Assembly (NCBI GenBank): GCA_958299035.1
Contig: CATQJL010000223.1
Span: forward strand, 49,892,302-49,956,301
Length of the DNA stretch: 64,000 bases
DNA from: Cylicocyclus nassatus
Taxonomy: Eukaryota > Nematoda > Chromadorea > Rhabditida > Strongylidae
Reading direction: 5' to 3'
The translations under genes were made by a program, and so were the position numbers. The notes under the pieces were generated by a model. That model saw only the letters and a list, made by a program, of their open reading frames with translations. It was not told the DNA's origin and ran no database searches. Below are positions 1 through 10,777 of the stretch, piece after piece. Position 1 is the stretch's first letter; the number at the start of each line of letters is the position of its first letter.

Positions 1-26
1 GACCGCAAACTTTTGAAACAATTTAT

Positions 27-122
27 TCAACACTCATTATGGTATACAAATACTCTGCCACTTTCTACTCTACCGAGTAATGAAGCAAGAACTGTTATCA
101 GAAGAAGTTTGAAGGATGCCAT
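27..122 (-). CDS. Remodelled secreted-peptide gene, signal sequence fused to former 3' UTR (copy 1)
   Basis: Single open frame of 31 codons. It begins like the intact His/Pro-rich peptide genes (MASFKLLLIT, hydrophobic core about residues 4-16). The rest of exon 1, the intron and the whole His/Pro-rich exon are missing. The frame instead runs into sequence that is 3' untranslated in the intact genes, giving a tail VESGRVFVYHNEC. Its TGA overlaps the AATAAA signal by one base. A full 5' flank is retained, so a 31-residue secreted product could still be made. The same structure occurs at 36339-36434 and 61860-61955, open in all three; this copy differs by at least one residue (Val for Leu at residue 11). 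It could equally be an internally deleted pseudogene whose frame is open by chance. Confidence 0.5.
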   Translation of the reverse strand: MASFKLLLITVLASLLGRVESGRVFVYHNEC

Positions 123-1550
123 GAATCAATGAAGTCTCAAACTCGCACATATCTTCGCGCTTTGGAGGACATACATCAACTCACTGCTTTGAGAAAAAGT
201 TAATATAGGTCGAACATGGAACGTGTAAAGGAAGAGAAAAATATAATTTTTGGCCTTTACGGTGATGCTCGTGAAAAATTCGAGGAAGTTGCATGATTCA
301 CAATGAGCGAATACGATGTCGTAACAAACAAGTGGCAAAGTGATTGTTACAGTCGGTTTCATCCCGGATTAGGCGAGAAATTCTACGTGGAGTAGCGCAT
401 GCGCATCGCTGAAGGCTTCGCGAGCGCATAGCGCTGGCATTTTGCCAAGCAAAGACTAAGGATATTGAAGAGACGCAGACATTGGTTCTCAGCACGATAG
501 GATATACTGTGGCTGCGAAACTCCGCGAGCTGTTGCGAGGCGGACTCCCGCCAATCCAATTTCCGCCTAAAGCGGGTCGAAACTTACTGTATTTGTTTCT
601 GTTTTTCATCACCGATGACCACAATGAACAGAAAATAGAAAGAATTCAATATTAGTTCTTTCTGGCAAACTCTTTAAAAATAAGAATTTGCATAACGAGA
701 GGTGACTTATGACACCGTCTGATTTGTTACATGATAATGCGGCGATGTACAAAATGTAACAGAGCTGTCGTTTAACGCCTGCAGCTCGATGATGCGGCCG
801 AATGGTTGCAGAGACGTATTTTAGCAGGCTGTGAGCGGATCAAGTTAGAGCCTTTTTTGTTCAGGATTGTAAGTCTGAGGATTACATTGCGAGAAATTGT
901 GAAGTGTAAAAAAATTTTTTTAACTGCTTTTTCAGTGGCTTAGTATTATCAAACATTGTATTTTATCGAGTTGAGGTCAACGTTCCACGGCTAAGTAGAT
1001 ATTTTTTTCGATGATAATCAATTATCGAATGGTAATTGAGAGGCGGCTACTTAAAAGAGTGTTGATTTGTCAAAAGTTTCTTCTTTCTGTCATCTATCTT
1101 TTCTGCCGCTGAAATCCTTTACAATAAGTTCTGTGAAACTGCTTCAGGGACTTACGTAGCCGTTTTTTCGCATACGTTTGTCTTGTTTCGTTTCCCTTGC
1201 AATCAATACATAATTGGTGTTAGATCAAGTAGGCTGAACGGAAGGCCACACGTGCGCTTCAGGCACCTGCCAATTCGCAGCGAGCTGCCACAGAATTCCA
1301 TCCAAGATTGTACGAGCGCCAGCTGACACACCGGTCACGCCTAGCCCTGTCAGATACTATGAAAAAGATTCTCAGTGCTTAATTCTGTACAACAATTTCC
1401 TTTCTCATTCTATTTTTATACGCGAACTCTCCCTCCACTGTCGTTATCAGGATATTGACTTACCACATGTAAAAGCTTCCAGCCCCGTCACTCTTACTTG
1501 CAAATAGCGGCAAAATCGTTGAGGCCGATAATTCTAAAGATAACTTTATA
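123..1550. other. Flanking duplicated DNA, no gene seen
   Basis: Matches 36435-37000 and 37990-39128 of the left palindrome arm. Positions 345-585 have no counterpart at 36655 and look like a small insertion flanked by similar sequence. I see no splice-compatible coding exon; the open frames here are short and of low complexity. Confidence 0.5.
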
Positions 1551-2470
1551 CAGGGTGGGGCAAAAGTCTGGGAGCCTAGTACTTTTTCAGATAAAATCAG
1601 AAGGAAGGTGCCTAGGAACAAAAAGTTCGGTGCACACATAAATCGAACCCTTAAAAATATAGCGGTTCTCTCAAATTGTAAGGTTGCCTCTTCTGAAGGC
1701 AGCCCTTCGAAATCTTGGCGAGTGCGCCTGTCATGGCACGCAGACAGTCGTGATGAAATTCGTACGCCTTCACGATAACTGTTTCTTTCACCAGGCAAAT
1801 GTGCGGTGTTACAGAGCAGGCTATTGGCTACAACGTACTACAAAGAAAAAATTTTTTTGCAGTGTTCAGGAAAAAATTTTGGAATTTTAAATGAAGTCAA
1901 ATGTACTCTTATACTGAAAATCTGAATGCGATTTCGCGAAGAGGAGCGAAAAATCATAATCTGAAAAGTATTGAGACTAATTGATCGATCGAATTCAGGT
2001 ACATGCTTGCGTAGAAGACTCATGGAAAGAACATAGGCCAAAATTCAGTGCCTAGTATGCTCCTATAGCTTTCAAATTTATTTTGAAGAAAATGGCCACT
2101 GGCACGCAAGTAGTGTTCACAAATTTTTATTTTGCGTTTTCGAAAGAACAGTATCTGACAGACGCAACGACTACGATTTGATAGCTGAAAGTCTCCTCTA
2201 CATTGTGTGCGTCGAAATGCTCCAAAATATCCACTGTATCTTTAGCTACGAAATAAGTTGTGAAGACCAAAATTTTCGATTTTCTCACTTTACAGAGCAC
2301 TTGTTTGATAAATCCAACTCGTACGAAAAAATATGGCAAGCATTTTCAGCCTTCAAAGTGTGATTTGTAGAGGATGATCGCAGCAATATGTAGCACAAAT
2401 TTGGAGTTAAAATAAGGTTTCTTGATTTACAGCACTGCAACCTAGGCTCCCAGACTTTTGCCCCACCCTG
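1551..2470. mobile_element. TIR element, TA-flanked, non-autonomous (CAGGGTGGGGCAAAAG family)
   Basis: Terminal inverted repeats start CAGGGTGGGGCAAAAGTCTG and end with its complement, flanked by TA on both sides, as in Tc1/mariner-superfamily elements. The interior has only shadow frames and no transposase. Full second copy at 39129-40051 and a truncated one ending at 59165. Confidence 0.8.
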
Positions 2471-3243
2471 TATTGCATATATAAGGCTGGAAACTAAGTT
2501 TTGCAACTACTTTCATAACTCAACCCTCTTTGAATGTGGAACACTCAAAATTGGGCAGTATGTAGAGCGTAGTGTGAGCTGAAGTTTGCTGTTTGAATTT
2601 TGAAAACGAATTAGAAAAATTCCAGGCATTTTTCGAAAATTAGTGAATTTTGAGAATCTTTGGGGTTTTAAGGCAGTCTAGATAATGCGCAATAATCCGG
2701 AATCGTGTACTAATTGTTGCTAGAGGTTGACTTATTCGGCTCAACAAAAAACAAACAAAATTTACGGGCAGGTCGAGATTTGGCGCTCTCACAATTTTGA
2801 AAGAGTTGTTGTGCGCGGCTTCTGGGGACAACCGTCAATACTAAGGAGATAGACCCACAAAATCTCCCGAGACTGTACATATCAAGGATCTTTGACCTGC
2901 TAAACACGAATATCATATTCACTTGTTGAATCAGCGCCTTTTTCCTTGTTTAGGATGGGACCCTATATTGCACACCTACAAAAATCTTACAAAAAAGCCC
3001 TCATCATGCGAGTTTAGTATCATTTTCGTGATCAAGATGTCGAATAATCCCCCTACGCCAAGTTTCAGCCAAATCTGCCGAATTTTATAACTTTTTCCTT
3101 CATACCATATACCTAACGTAACCCTCACTGCGCTTGTAGCTTAGTCATATCCAATACAGTGGCAAAATTTGAGTGCGCCATGTTGAGTGAGAGAAAAATT
3201 ATTAAAAGGGTTTGAAAAACTTAGTTTCCAACCTAATATATAT
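2471..3243. other. Duplicated spacer without recognisable gene
   Basis: Matches 40052-40841 of the left arm, which has a short extra segment near 40255. It contains a gapped repeat of 'ggctggaaactaagtt' and its complement (around 2480 and 3220), suggesting a decayed element between 2480 and 3237. No coding exon seen. Confidence 0.4.
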
Positions 3244-3550
3244 CAGTGGCGGTCCCAGGATTTCAGTCCGGGAGGGGAAAGGGGGGCAAAAATTTTTCCA
3301 ATGAAGGTGCGTGGCATTAGACACGCACTCCGAAAATTCTAGAGTGCTTCTCAAAATTTTTGCGGGTCCCAACCCCTAAAATCTGGAAAAAGGGGCGTGT
3401 TTTTAAATTTATGAAAATTATTCCAATTGTTTACAAGAATAAGCAAGTCAGTTGCGCATTTTCATAAGCCATATAAGTGATTTTCAAAAATTTCGGGACC
3501 CATTCTCGGAAGGGGGGGGCCTCCCGCCTTCTCCCCCTTTCCGGCATTGT
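3244..3550 (+). mobile_element. hAT-like element fragment (CAGTGGCGGTCCCAGGAT end)
   Basis: Begins CAGTGGCGGTCCCAGGATTT followed by G-rich tracts and 'aatgaaggtgcgtggc', a layout common at the ends of hAT-type elements. No matching right terminus is visible before the next element. Related copies are at 40842-41148 and, inverted, at 24902-25089. Confidence 0.4.
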
Positions 3551-3562
3551 TAAATATATATA

Positions 3563-4259
3563 TTAGGTTGGCACGAAAGTTCTGTCGCACGATATTCAAA
3601 AATTCATAACTTCTGATTTTCCAACCGATTGACTGCTTTTATTTTTATTTGGAAAAGTAAGTCATCCTCTTTATAATATTTTCTTAGCTGCTTACTAATG
3701 ATCATCTGTTGCATAGATAGGAGCGGTAGAAGAAAAATAGTCAAAATTCGAATTTTCTGTGTAGGGTCATAAAAAATCGGAAACTTGCAACAAAAATCGG
3801 ACAGTCGGTATTGTAAATTCTTTCACCAGCTCTCTCTAACAGTGCAAATTTGCGCCGATTAGGCGTCTCTATGAAAACGTACGATTTCCCTGAAAAATGC
3901 CAAAATAAATCAAATTTGCCCTTTTGTATTGCTTACTCGAAAATCGTAACTTTTCATAGAGACCCCCAATCGGCGCAAACTTTGCACTGTTAGAAAGAGC
4001 TGATGAAAGAATCTAGAATACCGACTGCTCAGATTTTTGTTGCAAGTTTCCGATTTTTTATGACCCTACACAGAAATTTCAAACTTTGACTAATTTTCTT
4101 CTATCTATGGACAGATGAGCGTTAGTAAGCAGCTAAGAAAGCATTATAAAGAGGATTACCTACTCTTTCATATAAAAATAAAGGCAGTCAAATCGGTTGG
4201 AAAAATCAGAAGTTATGAAATTTTGAAAATGGTGCAACAGAACTTTCGTGCCAACCTAA
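3563..4259. mobile_element. Mariner-type palindromic MITE
   Basis: Ends are TTAGGTTGGCACGAAAGTTC and its complement, flanked by TA (3561-3562 and 4260-4261). TTAGGTTG-type termini are typical of mariner elements. The two halves are complementary almost throughout (a long hairpin), and there is no transposase. Same element at 41874-42570. Confidence 0.85.
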
Positions 4260-4261
4260 TA

Positions 4262-5813
4262 CAGTGCTGGCCAAAACTATAGATCCACTATAAAAAACTG
4301 TCGTAGTTCGTCTGCTTCTCAACGAATTGATCTGAGATTTGGTACAGTTGTGTGTTCAACAGGCATTCATCAGTGACCGGAGCGGATTCAGCTTTCGTTA
4401 GATTATTCAGGAAAAAAATTAAAAATTTCGAAAAAAGCAGGCTCGAAAGTTGGCCAAAACTATAGATCCACCCAAAATTTCTGCCTGCTAACGTGATTCT
4501 TAGCTTCCAAAATCTTTTGTGCATAAACCTAGTCGAAAGTCAAAGCAGTGGGTTTAGTTCAGCTGCGTCATACCTTTATAAGAAACGCTTATCTGCTTTT
4601 TTCCACTCAAAAACTGCTCTCATGCGTATTTTGTTCCCGAGAATGTGTTTTTATGAGGATTCCGCACTTTTTTGACTGGTTTGAAAGTGATAGGGCTCCA
4701 TCTATCTTATAGATGCTTAGCAGCGTGAGCAGTAAAAAAAATTCGGGTTTTCGTATCCAAAGCGCACCTGACACAGACATAACCGTAGGCCTGCGCTCGA
4801 ATTTTTGCCTTCAAAATTGGTATCCGCTATTTTTATAAGCTCAAAATAATGTAGAAGCATTATTTAGCATTATTCACCTAAAAAGAAGTTTGTAAACTAT
4901 AGTTACGATTGCTTGCGAAGTCGCACTTTAATTCTTTTTCAAAGCATAAGTCTTGCGGTGTGTTCGGCAATCTCAAAGTACTTACCAACTGGTACCTTCT
5001 TTGAATTTTGCCACTTTTTAGCTGCTAACTATTGAATACACCCTGCAATATATGTTGCCTTGTGATTCACATGAGCATTATGGTCAGAAGCAGAAATAAC
5101 TTCAAGGCTTGTTGCAAATCACTTTTTGCAGGATGAAGTCCTCAATTAACCTGCATACTAGGATCTGCAAAAACCTGCAATCACTGCATACGGACTCTCA
5201 TACATACCAACAATGTATCTACTCCAGTTCACGCTCATGACAACGTTGCAGAAAGAGCTTGAAGGCATAAATTTGAACGCAGGCCTGCGGTTAGGTCTAT
5301 GTCAGGTGCGCTTTAGATACGAAAACCCGAATTTTTTTCTGCTGCTCACGCTACTAAGCATCTATAAGATAGATGGAGCCCTATCACTTTCAAACCAGTC
5401 AAAAAAGTGCGGAATCCTCTACAAAAACACATTCTCGGGAACAAAATACGCATGAAAGCAGTTTTTAAGAGGAAAAAAGCAGATAAGCGTTTCTTATAAA
5501 GGTATGACGCAGCTGAACTAAACCCACTGCTTTGACTTTCGACTAGGTTTATGCACAAAAGATTTTGGAAGCTAAGAATCACGTTAGCAGGCAGAAATTT
5601 TAGGTGGATCTATAGTTTTGGCCAACTTTCGAGCCTGCTTTTTTCGAAATTTTTAATTTTTTTCCTGAATAATCTGGTGAAAACGGAATCCGCTCCGGTC
5701 ACTGATGAAAGCCTGTTGAACACACAACTGTACCAAATCTCAGATCAATTCGTTGAGAAGCAGATGAACTACGGCAGTTTTTTATAGTGGATCTATAGTT
5801 TTGGCCAGCACTG
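4262..5813. mobile_element. Tc1-type palindromic MITE
   Basis: Termini CAGTGCTGGCCAAAACTATA and complement match the start of nematode Tc1 inverted repeats, with TA on each side. Long complementary halves give mirror 78-codon frames at 4288-4524 and 5551-5787, which are repeat shadows and not transposase. It shares its left TA with the preceding mariner-type MITE. A right-half remnant lies at 11307-11698. Confidence 0.85.
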
Positions 5814-5817
5814 TATA

Positions 5818-6494
5818 CAGGGTGTCCCAAAAGTAAGTACACTTTTCAATCGTCAATATCTTTCTTCCCAATGGGTCTTTTCTCGCCATTTAAGTACCAT
5901 TTTGTAGAGGAGGCTTCAGCTTAGATTTACAGTATTGAGCATATCACCGACCGCTCTTCATCACTGTAGGATTACGGTAAGAACTTCCAGCAAGTAGAAC
6001 TATTTTGAAATATGCCATCTGACAAAATTTTTTTCAAAAAATCTGAAAAGTAGCGTACTAAGGTTTTCGCGCACGCTGATTTCACTACACAACTTTTTAT
6101 GAGTGTTTTCAGCTTTTTTGACGGTGTAATCACATTTCTGACTAATATTGAGAATTTGGATATTAGGGTTTACCTGGGATAACTTTAGAAAGAAGCATCA
6201 TAGTAAAGTGTAAATTTCATATTTAAAATCAGCAACTTCCATTACCTGAGTATAAGAGTTTTTAGCTTGTTTGGTTTTGTTCCGAGGCAGAATATGGCTT
6301 CCAATGGCCTGAAATCCTTGTTAAAGTTTCTACAGTTATCCTACAGTAGTGAAGATCGGTCGGTGATTCGCTCAATACCGCATAACTAAGCTGAAGCCTC
6401 CTCTACAGAATGTTACTTAAATGGCGAAAAAAGACACAATGGGAAGAGAGATATTAACGATTGAAAAGTGTGTACTTACTTTTGGGACACCCTG
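5818..6494. mobile_element. TIR element, CAGGGTGTCCCAAAAGTAAG family
   Basis: Inverted termini CAGGGTGTCCCAAAAGTAAG and complement, flanked by TA. Palindromic interior and no coding capacity. A relative with an internal insertion lies at 23804-24648. Only TATA separates it from the previous element. Confidence 0.8.
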
Positions 6495-6496
6495 TA

Positions 6497-7500
6497 TTAG
6501 GATTCCGAAATTAATTTCGCTTTTTTCAAACGGACGCCACATGTGATAGAACAAAGATTTCTAAGAGATTTTGGCAGCATTCGATGCCGAATTCCAACCT
6601 CTTTCTAATGGTTATAAAATTATTGCAGCACAATCAACGAACTTTTGGAAAAATACGAAAGTCTGCAATCCATGCTTTTTGAGATGCTCAAGTTTCACAT
6701 TTTTTCTAAACTCTTACATCAAGCCTCCGAAGGAGTCCAAGTGACGATTTGATAGAGCAAACCTCATGGGATATAGCGTAACTTTTTTCTCGCTTTTATA
6801 ACTTGCAGTAATTTCTCAAAAGATCTATCATCAAAACCATCGAATTTTGACAGGCCTACCGTAGCCACATTCGCATCAAACATCGATAAATCATCGGAAT
6901 TTGGAACTTCCGAGATGATATTATGATTTTGCACTAATTTTGCAAAGCGAATGAAAGTTTACGGAATGGAAATATCTAATTGCGATTTTTCCGGGTGCAG
7001 CCCGGAACGCGTTCGAAAATATGATTTATGATGATTTTATATGCGAAAACTCCACGAAGGCGAAACAAAAAGCATCCATTAGAAAGAGGAGAACAAGCTG
7101 AATCGAATGTCGAGCTGCTAAGCGTTTGATGTTCTACGATGTCTGAGTTGATCAAGAATGGAAATTGGTAGCATCAATCAAAATTCTATTAAAAAATTTT
7201 GAGAAGTTATGTGAAGGAGAAAAAAAATGGATTCTACCCTGTAGGGTTTGCTCTATCAAATCGTTACTTGGATTCCCTCGGAAGATCGATATACAAATTT
7301 AGAAAAATTGAGCATCTCAAAAAGCATGGATCGCAGACTTTCGTAATTTTCCAGAAACTCATTGACTGTCTGCAAAAATTTTATAACCGTTAGAAAGAGA
7401 ATGAAATCTTGCATTGAATGCTACCAAGATCTTTTAGAAATCTTTGTTCTATCACATGCGTCCGTTTGAAAAAATCGAAATTACTTTCGGAATGACCTAA
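6497..7500. mobile_element. Mariner-type palindromic MITE (TTAGG...TTCCGAAA ends)
   Basis: Begins TTAGGATTCCGAAATTAATT and ends with the complement of TTAGGTCATTCCGAAAGTAA. TA lies on both sides, the left one shared with the preceding element. Long inverted halves, no transposase. Partial copies at 42575-43301 and 57682-58402; the 28045-29066 element is a cousin. Confidence 0.8.
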
Positions 7501-7753
7501 TATATAAAGCAAAATATTTTCTTTCGATGTTACTAACCACTCTTCCCTACCGGAGAGCCTCAGGAGTGGTTTCAAATTTACATGTTACCCTGTATAAGGG
7601 TAGAGGCGAGACATAAACAATTATGGTAGAAATACTATTTATTTATCTCTTGCCTCTGTTGCCTGTTGCCTTGTTGTTGTTGTTTATTTGTTGCCTTTGT
7701 TGCCCATTTGTTGCCATACTGCCTCTTAAACTTTGAGGTGGAATGCCTTAGGC
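7501..7753. other. Duplicated flank with TTGTTGCC low-complexity tract
   Basis: A TTG/TTGCC-rich stretch (about 7645-7720) lies between the MITE and the 195-bp TIR element. The same flank is found inverted at 11000-11170, and again at 43302-43554 and 57429-57680. No gene. Confidence 0.5.
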
Positions 7754-7948
7754 CCCGGGCAGACTTCCGCGATTTGATCGTCGCGACTGAATCGCGACGA
7801 GACAACTGTTACAGCATCATTCCATGCCGATCAACTTGCATTTCGGTTGTGATACTTTCCAGCGCGAAATTTCTGAATGTGAGATGAAAATGAATGGAAA
7901 TGTCGGCGATTCAGTCGCGACGATCAAATCGCGTGAAGTCTGCCCGGA
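7754..7948. mobile_element. 195-bp TIR element with 9-bp target duplication (Mutator-like?)
   Basis: Inverted ends CCCGGGCAGACTTC...GATCGTCGCGACTGAATCGC. Flanking near-identical 9-mers are GCCTTAGGC (7745-7753) and GCATTAGGC (7949-7957). Unoccupied versions of the site occur in the window as a single GCCTTCGGC (for example 54378-54395). A 9-bp duplication favours a Mutator-type element; the length is too short for a transposase. Confidence 0.6.
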
Positions 7949-8295
7949 GCATTAGGCGCATCAGAGGATATCAGAATGCCGTCCTTTATTTGATATACTT
8001 TATAGGGCGAGTAACGAGCTTACGGAAGCTTGTGTTTGCCTGCACTTATCTTCACATACTTCATTAACAACAATCTCATAAAAGTTAAGACCAAAATGAC
8101 CGTTATACAAACCTTCAAGAACTTTCTATTTGAACGGTAAAAAGTTTTGAAAGTGACGAGTGCATCTAACCATGTAGACTGGAAACTTTTGAAACACTTT
8201 ATTCAACACTCATTATGGTACAAATACTCTGCCACTTTCGAGGTCAATCATGCAGCAAAGTAGTCCATCAAATGTATCACAGGAAGATGTTTGAG

Positions 8296-8527
8296 CTAAA
8301 AGCGATGGCGCCTATGGTGAGGCTTCGGACGATGTGGCTTGGGAAGATGGTGACGGATTGGCTTATGGTGAGGCGGCCTTGGCCTAGGATGATGGTGTCT
8401 AGGTTTTGCTTCCACTGAAAGCATATGGAGGTTTAGTCAGGCTAGGCCGATTCTGAAACTTACCAGAAGTGCTGCAGATGAACATTAACGCAAGGAGAGT
8501 TATCAAAAGAAATTTGAAGGACGCCAT
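8296..8527 (-). CDS. Secreted His/Pro/Arg-rich cationic peptide (type 1)
   Basis: Two exons: 8464-8527 (64 nt) and 8296-8414 (119 nt), with a 49-nt GTAAG...TTTCAG intron. Product is 60 residues. Residues 1-21 are a signal sequence (MASFKFLLITLLALMFIC then STS). The tail starts VEAKPR and continues with HHHPRPRPPHHKPIRHH, ending HHRRHRF. The only acidic residue is the Glu of VEA, a plausible signal-peptidase site, which would leave a mature peptide with no acidic residue. TATATAAG lies about 55 bp upstream and AATAAA about 95 bp downstream (complement at 8198-8203). Divergent partner of 10192-10430. Function unproven: antimicrobial or metal-binding peptide by composition. Near-identical copies at 44099-44330 and 56655-56886. 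Confidence 0.75.
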
Positions 8528-10191
8528 TATACTTACTGGAAGAGTCGAATTTGCACCAATCTGAAAGCTTAGAAGGCTTATATAGTAAGTTACCGTATGA
8601 AAAAGTTTTGGATTTGTCGAACACGGACACGTGTCAAGCGAAAGTTATGGTCAAATTCTGGTTCTAGCAGATGTTCGTGAAAACAATGAAAATCTAACTT
8701 GGTGACGTAATATAATGATGAGCGAAAGATGAGGAAGCAAAAAAGCGTGGAAGTTTCTGGGATGCAACCTTTGCCGCGTTTCGGTCGCTAACTTTATGTG
8801 AGAATTTAAAGAAAGGTTCAAACGACGACCGTGCCTCCAAAAACATTTCGAATATTAGATAATTATTGTACCTTTCACTTGCTGAAAAATCTCTCAAATC
8901 AGTGTAGTTTCTAGCTAAACTATCCTTTCTTGGAGATTTTACTTGTTGCAAAGGCGCAACTTCCTGGCCTCTAAAAGCTTGATTGCCAGCCGTCAGTACG
9001 CAGAGTTTAGGATTATTTCAGGCATATAGTCCTTCGGAGAGTTGATATGCCGTAGTTGTATGGAGAATTACTGGGTTGCTCTTATGAGAGGAAGGACGAT
9101 TTTGGAATGTCGCCTTTTTTCAAAATATAACAACTGGCCATTTAGCACTCTAAAACATTTTCAGTGACTAGGAATCCTTTTCCCATTTGCAGAATAAACG
9201 AAAATTTTGCAAATATCGTAATGATATTGCCTTGCTCATCTTTTAAGCCCGTTATCCAACAGTCGGTCCCTATAAATTCTAGTTTGCTGCGAAAAGAGTT
9301 GCAGCGAGATGCAAGTTTGATAGCTCGCGCTTCTTGTGCGCAAACCGCAAAATTTGAGTGCAACAGCGGCTTTGAAATCGACACACTTCTCTCTCTTTTT
9401 GAGATTTGGACAACTTTCTTCGTTTAGTGGAAAATGGGCAGCAGGAAGAAAAATTGTTGAATTTTCTTTGTTGTGAAGATTTTCTTTTTTTTGGTAATTA
9501 GGCAAGCCTTGACATTCACACCGTATCTGAAAGCCTGAATTCTTCAAGTCTTTGCAAAAATATTTCGTAAAAATCAACAGTGGGGGAAACCCACGGCGTA
9601 AAATGAGACTTTCATAATCAACGGAAAATCCCTTCAAATCTAACACAACTTCTCCCAGCTGCATCGCAAAAGCTTAAGACATTTTAAGATTTGTATGTTC
9701 CAAAATTTGAAAATTTAGCCTTTTATAGCTTGACGAATTATAATCTTGAACTGAGCACCCAACTAAGCCGAAGGCTGCTCAGCTAAAACACATTTCATTT
9801 TGGAACCGATATCATGATGTAACGGATTTGGATAATGCCTTGTAAAGTTCTAGTACAAAGGAATCCATGCGCAAGACGATTGTCACATATCAGGAACTTC
9901 AGTCAACGTCCTTTTTTATCTTAGAGGTAATCCAGTAAAGAAAAATACCGCAATGATCTGTGATAACTCCAACAATTTCTTGTTTCGCCATCTTGATCGC
10001 TCATTGTTGATTAATCAGCCGAATTTTTGGAATGTAAACGAGTATCGTTATTAGAACCAGAATTTCACTACTCTTTTTTCATTAAATCTATCTTCAGTGG
10101 CAAATAAAACTTTTTGTCTAAAACAAGTGAAGTGATATATAGTGCAGTCAGCTCTGAGATTGTGTGAAAATTCGAGGCTTCATTTGAGGGT
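8528..10191. promoter_or_regulatory. Shared spacer between divergent peptide genes
   Basis: This 1.66-kb segment separates the two start codons of a head-to-head peptide-gene pair and is conserved at 44331-45998 and 54989-56654. It carries TATATAAG (8577-8584, minus) for the left gene and TATATA (10136-10141) for the right gene. TGATAAC, a GATA-factor-type motif, lies at 9961-9967. The 80-142-codon frames inside it (for example 9236-9664) are not spliced to anything visible and shift between copies, so I treat the segment as regulatory or spacer. Confidence 0.5.
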
Positions 10192-10430
10192 ATGGCTTCC
10201 TTAAAACTTCTTCTGATAACTCTTCTTGCCTTGATGTTCATCTGCAGCACTTCTGGTGAGTTGTAGAAGTGGTTTATCCTCGACTCAACCTTCATCTACG
10301 TTTTGCAGTAGAAGCAAGGATCAAGCACCATCATCCTAGGCCAAGGCCGCCCCACCATAAACCGATCCATCACCATCCTCCCAAGCCAATCCATCGTCCG
10401 AAGCCTCACCATAGGCGCCATCGCTTTTAG
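10192..10430 (+). CDS. Secreted His/Pro/Arg-rich cationic peptide (type 2)
   Basis: Exons 10192-10255 and 10309-10430 flank a 53-nt GTGAG...TTGCAG intron. Product is 61 residues. The signal sequence is MASLKLLLITLLALMFIC plus STS. The tail begins VEARIK, then HHHPRPRPPHHKPI and HHHPPKPIHRPKPHH, ending RRHRF. The 40-residue exon-2 part has 12 His, 10 Pro, 7 Arg, 4 Lys and one Glu. The two HHHP...KPI blocks look like an internal duplication. TATATA is at 10136-10141, 51 bp before the ATG; AATAAA is at 10523-10528. Type 2 differs from type 1 by its intron, its ARIK rather than AKPR start, and the exon-1 codons for residues 4-6. Antimicrobial or metal-chelating role is inferred from composition only. 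Confidence 0.75.
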
Positions 10431-10777
10431 CTCAAACATCTTCCTATGATATATTTGATGGACTACTTTGCTGCATGATTGACTTCGAAAGTGGCAGAGT
10501 ATTTGTACCATAATGAGTGTTGAATAAAGTGTTTCAAAAGTTTCCAGTCTACATAGTTACATGCACTCGTCACTTTCAGAACTTTTTACCATTCAAATAG
10601 AAAGTTCTTGAAGGTTTGTATAACGGTCATTTTGGTCTTGACTTTTATGAGATTGTTGTTAATGAAGTAAGTGAAGATAAGTGCAGGCAAACACAAGCTT
10701 CCGTAAGCTCGTTACTCGCCCTATAAAGTATATCAAATAAAGGACGGCATTCTGATATCCTCTGATGCGCCTAATGC

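Noticed and set aside
4288..5787. Mirror 78-codon frames (4288-4524 minus, 5551-5787 plus) as transposase fragments
   Set aside because: They are the two complementary halves of the Tc1-type palindromic MITE read in opposite directions, with no HTH or DDE motifs.
7748..7753. TTAGGC as a nematode telomere repeat remnant
   Set aside because: Only a single copy; it is part of the 9-bp target duplication of the short TIR element.
8215..8418. 67-71-codon frames such as 8215-8418 and its relatives opposite the peptide exons
   Set aside because: They are antisense to the spliced His/Pro-rich exon 2 and 3' UTR. The Met/Arg/Leu-rich translation is the shadow of His/Pro codons.
9236..9664. 142-codon minus-strand frame in the divergent spacer as a real gene
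   Set aside because: It is truncated or shifted in the other spacers (113 codons at 45040 and 55606, absent at 30000), has no recognisable domain, and overlaps other frames on both strands.
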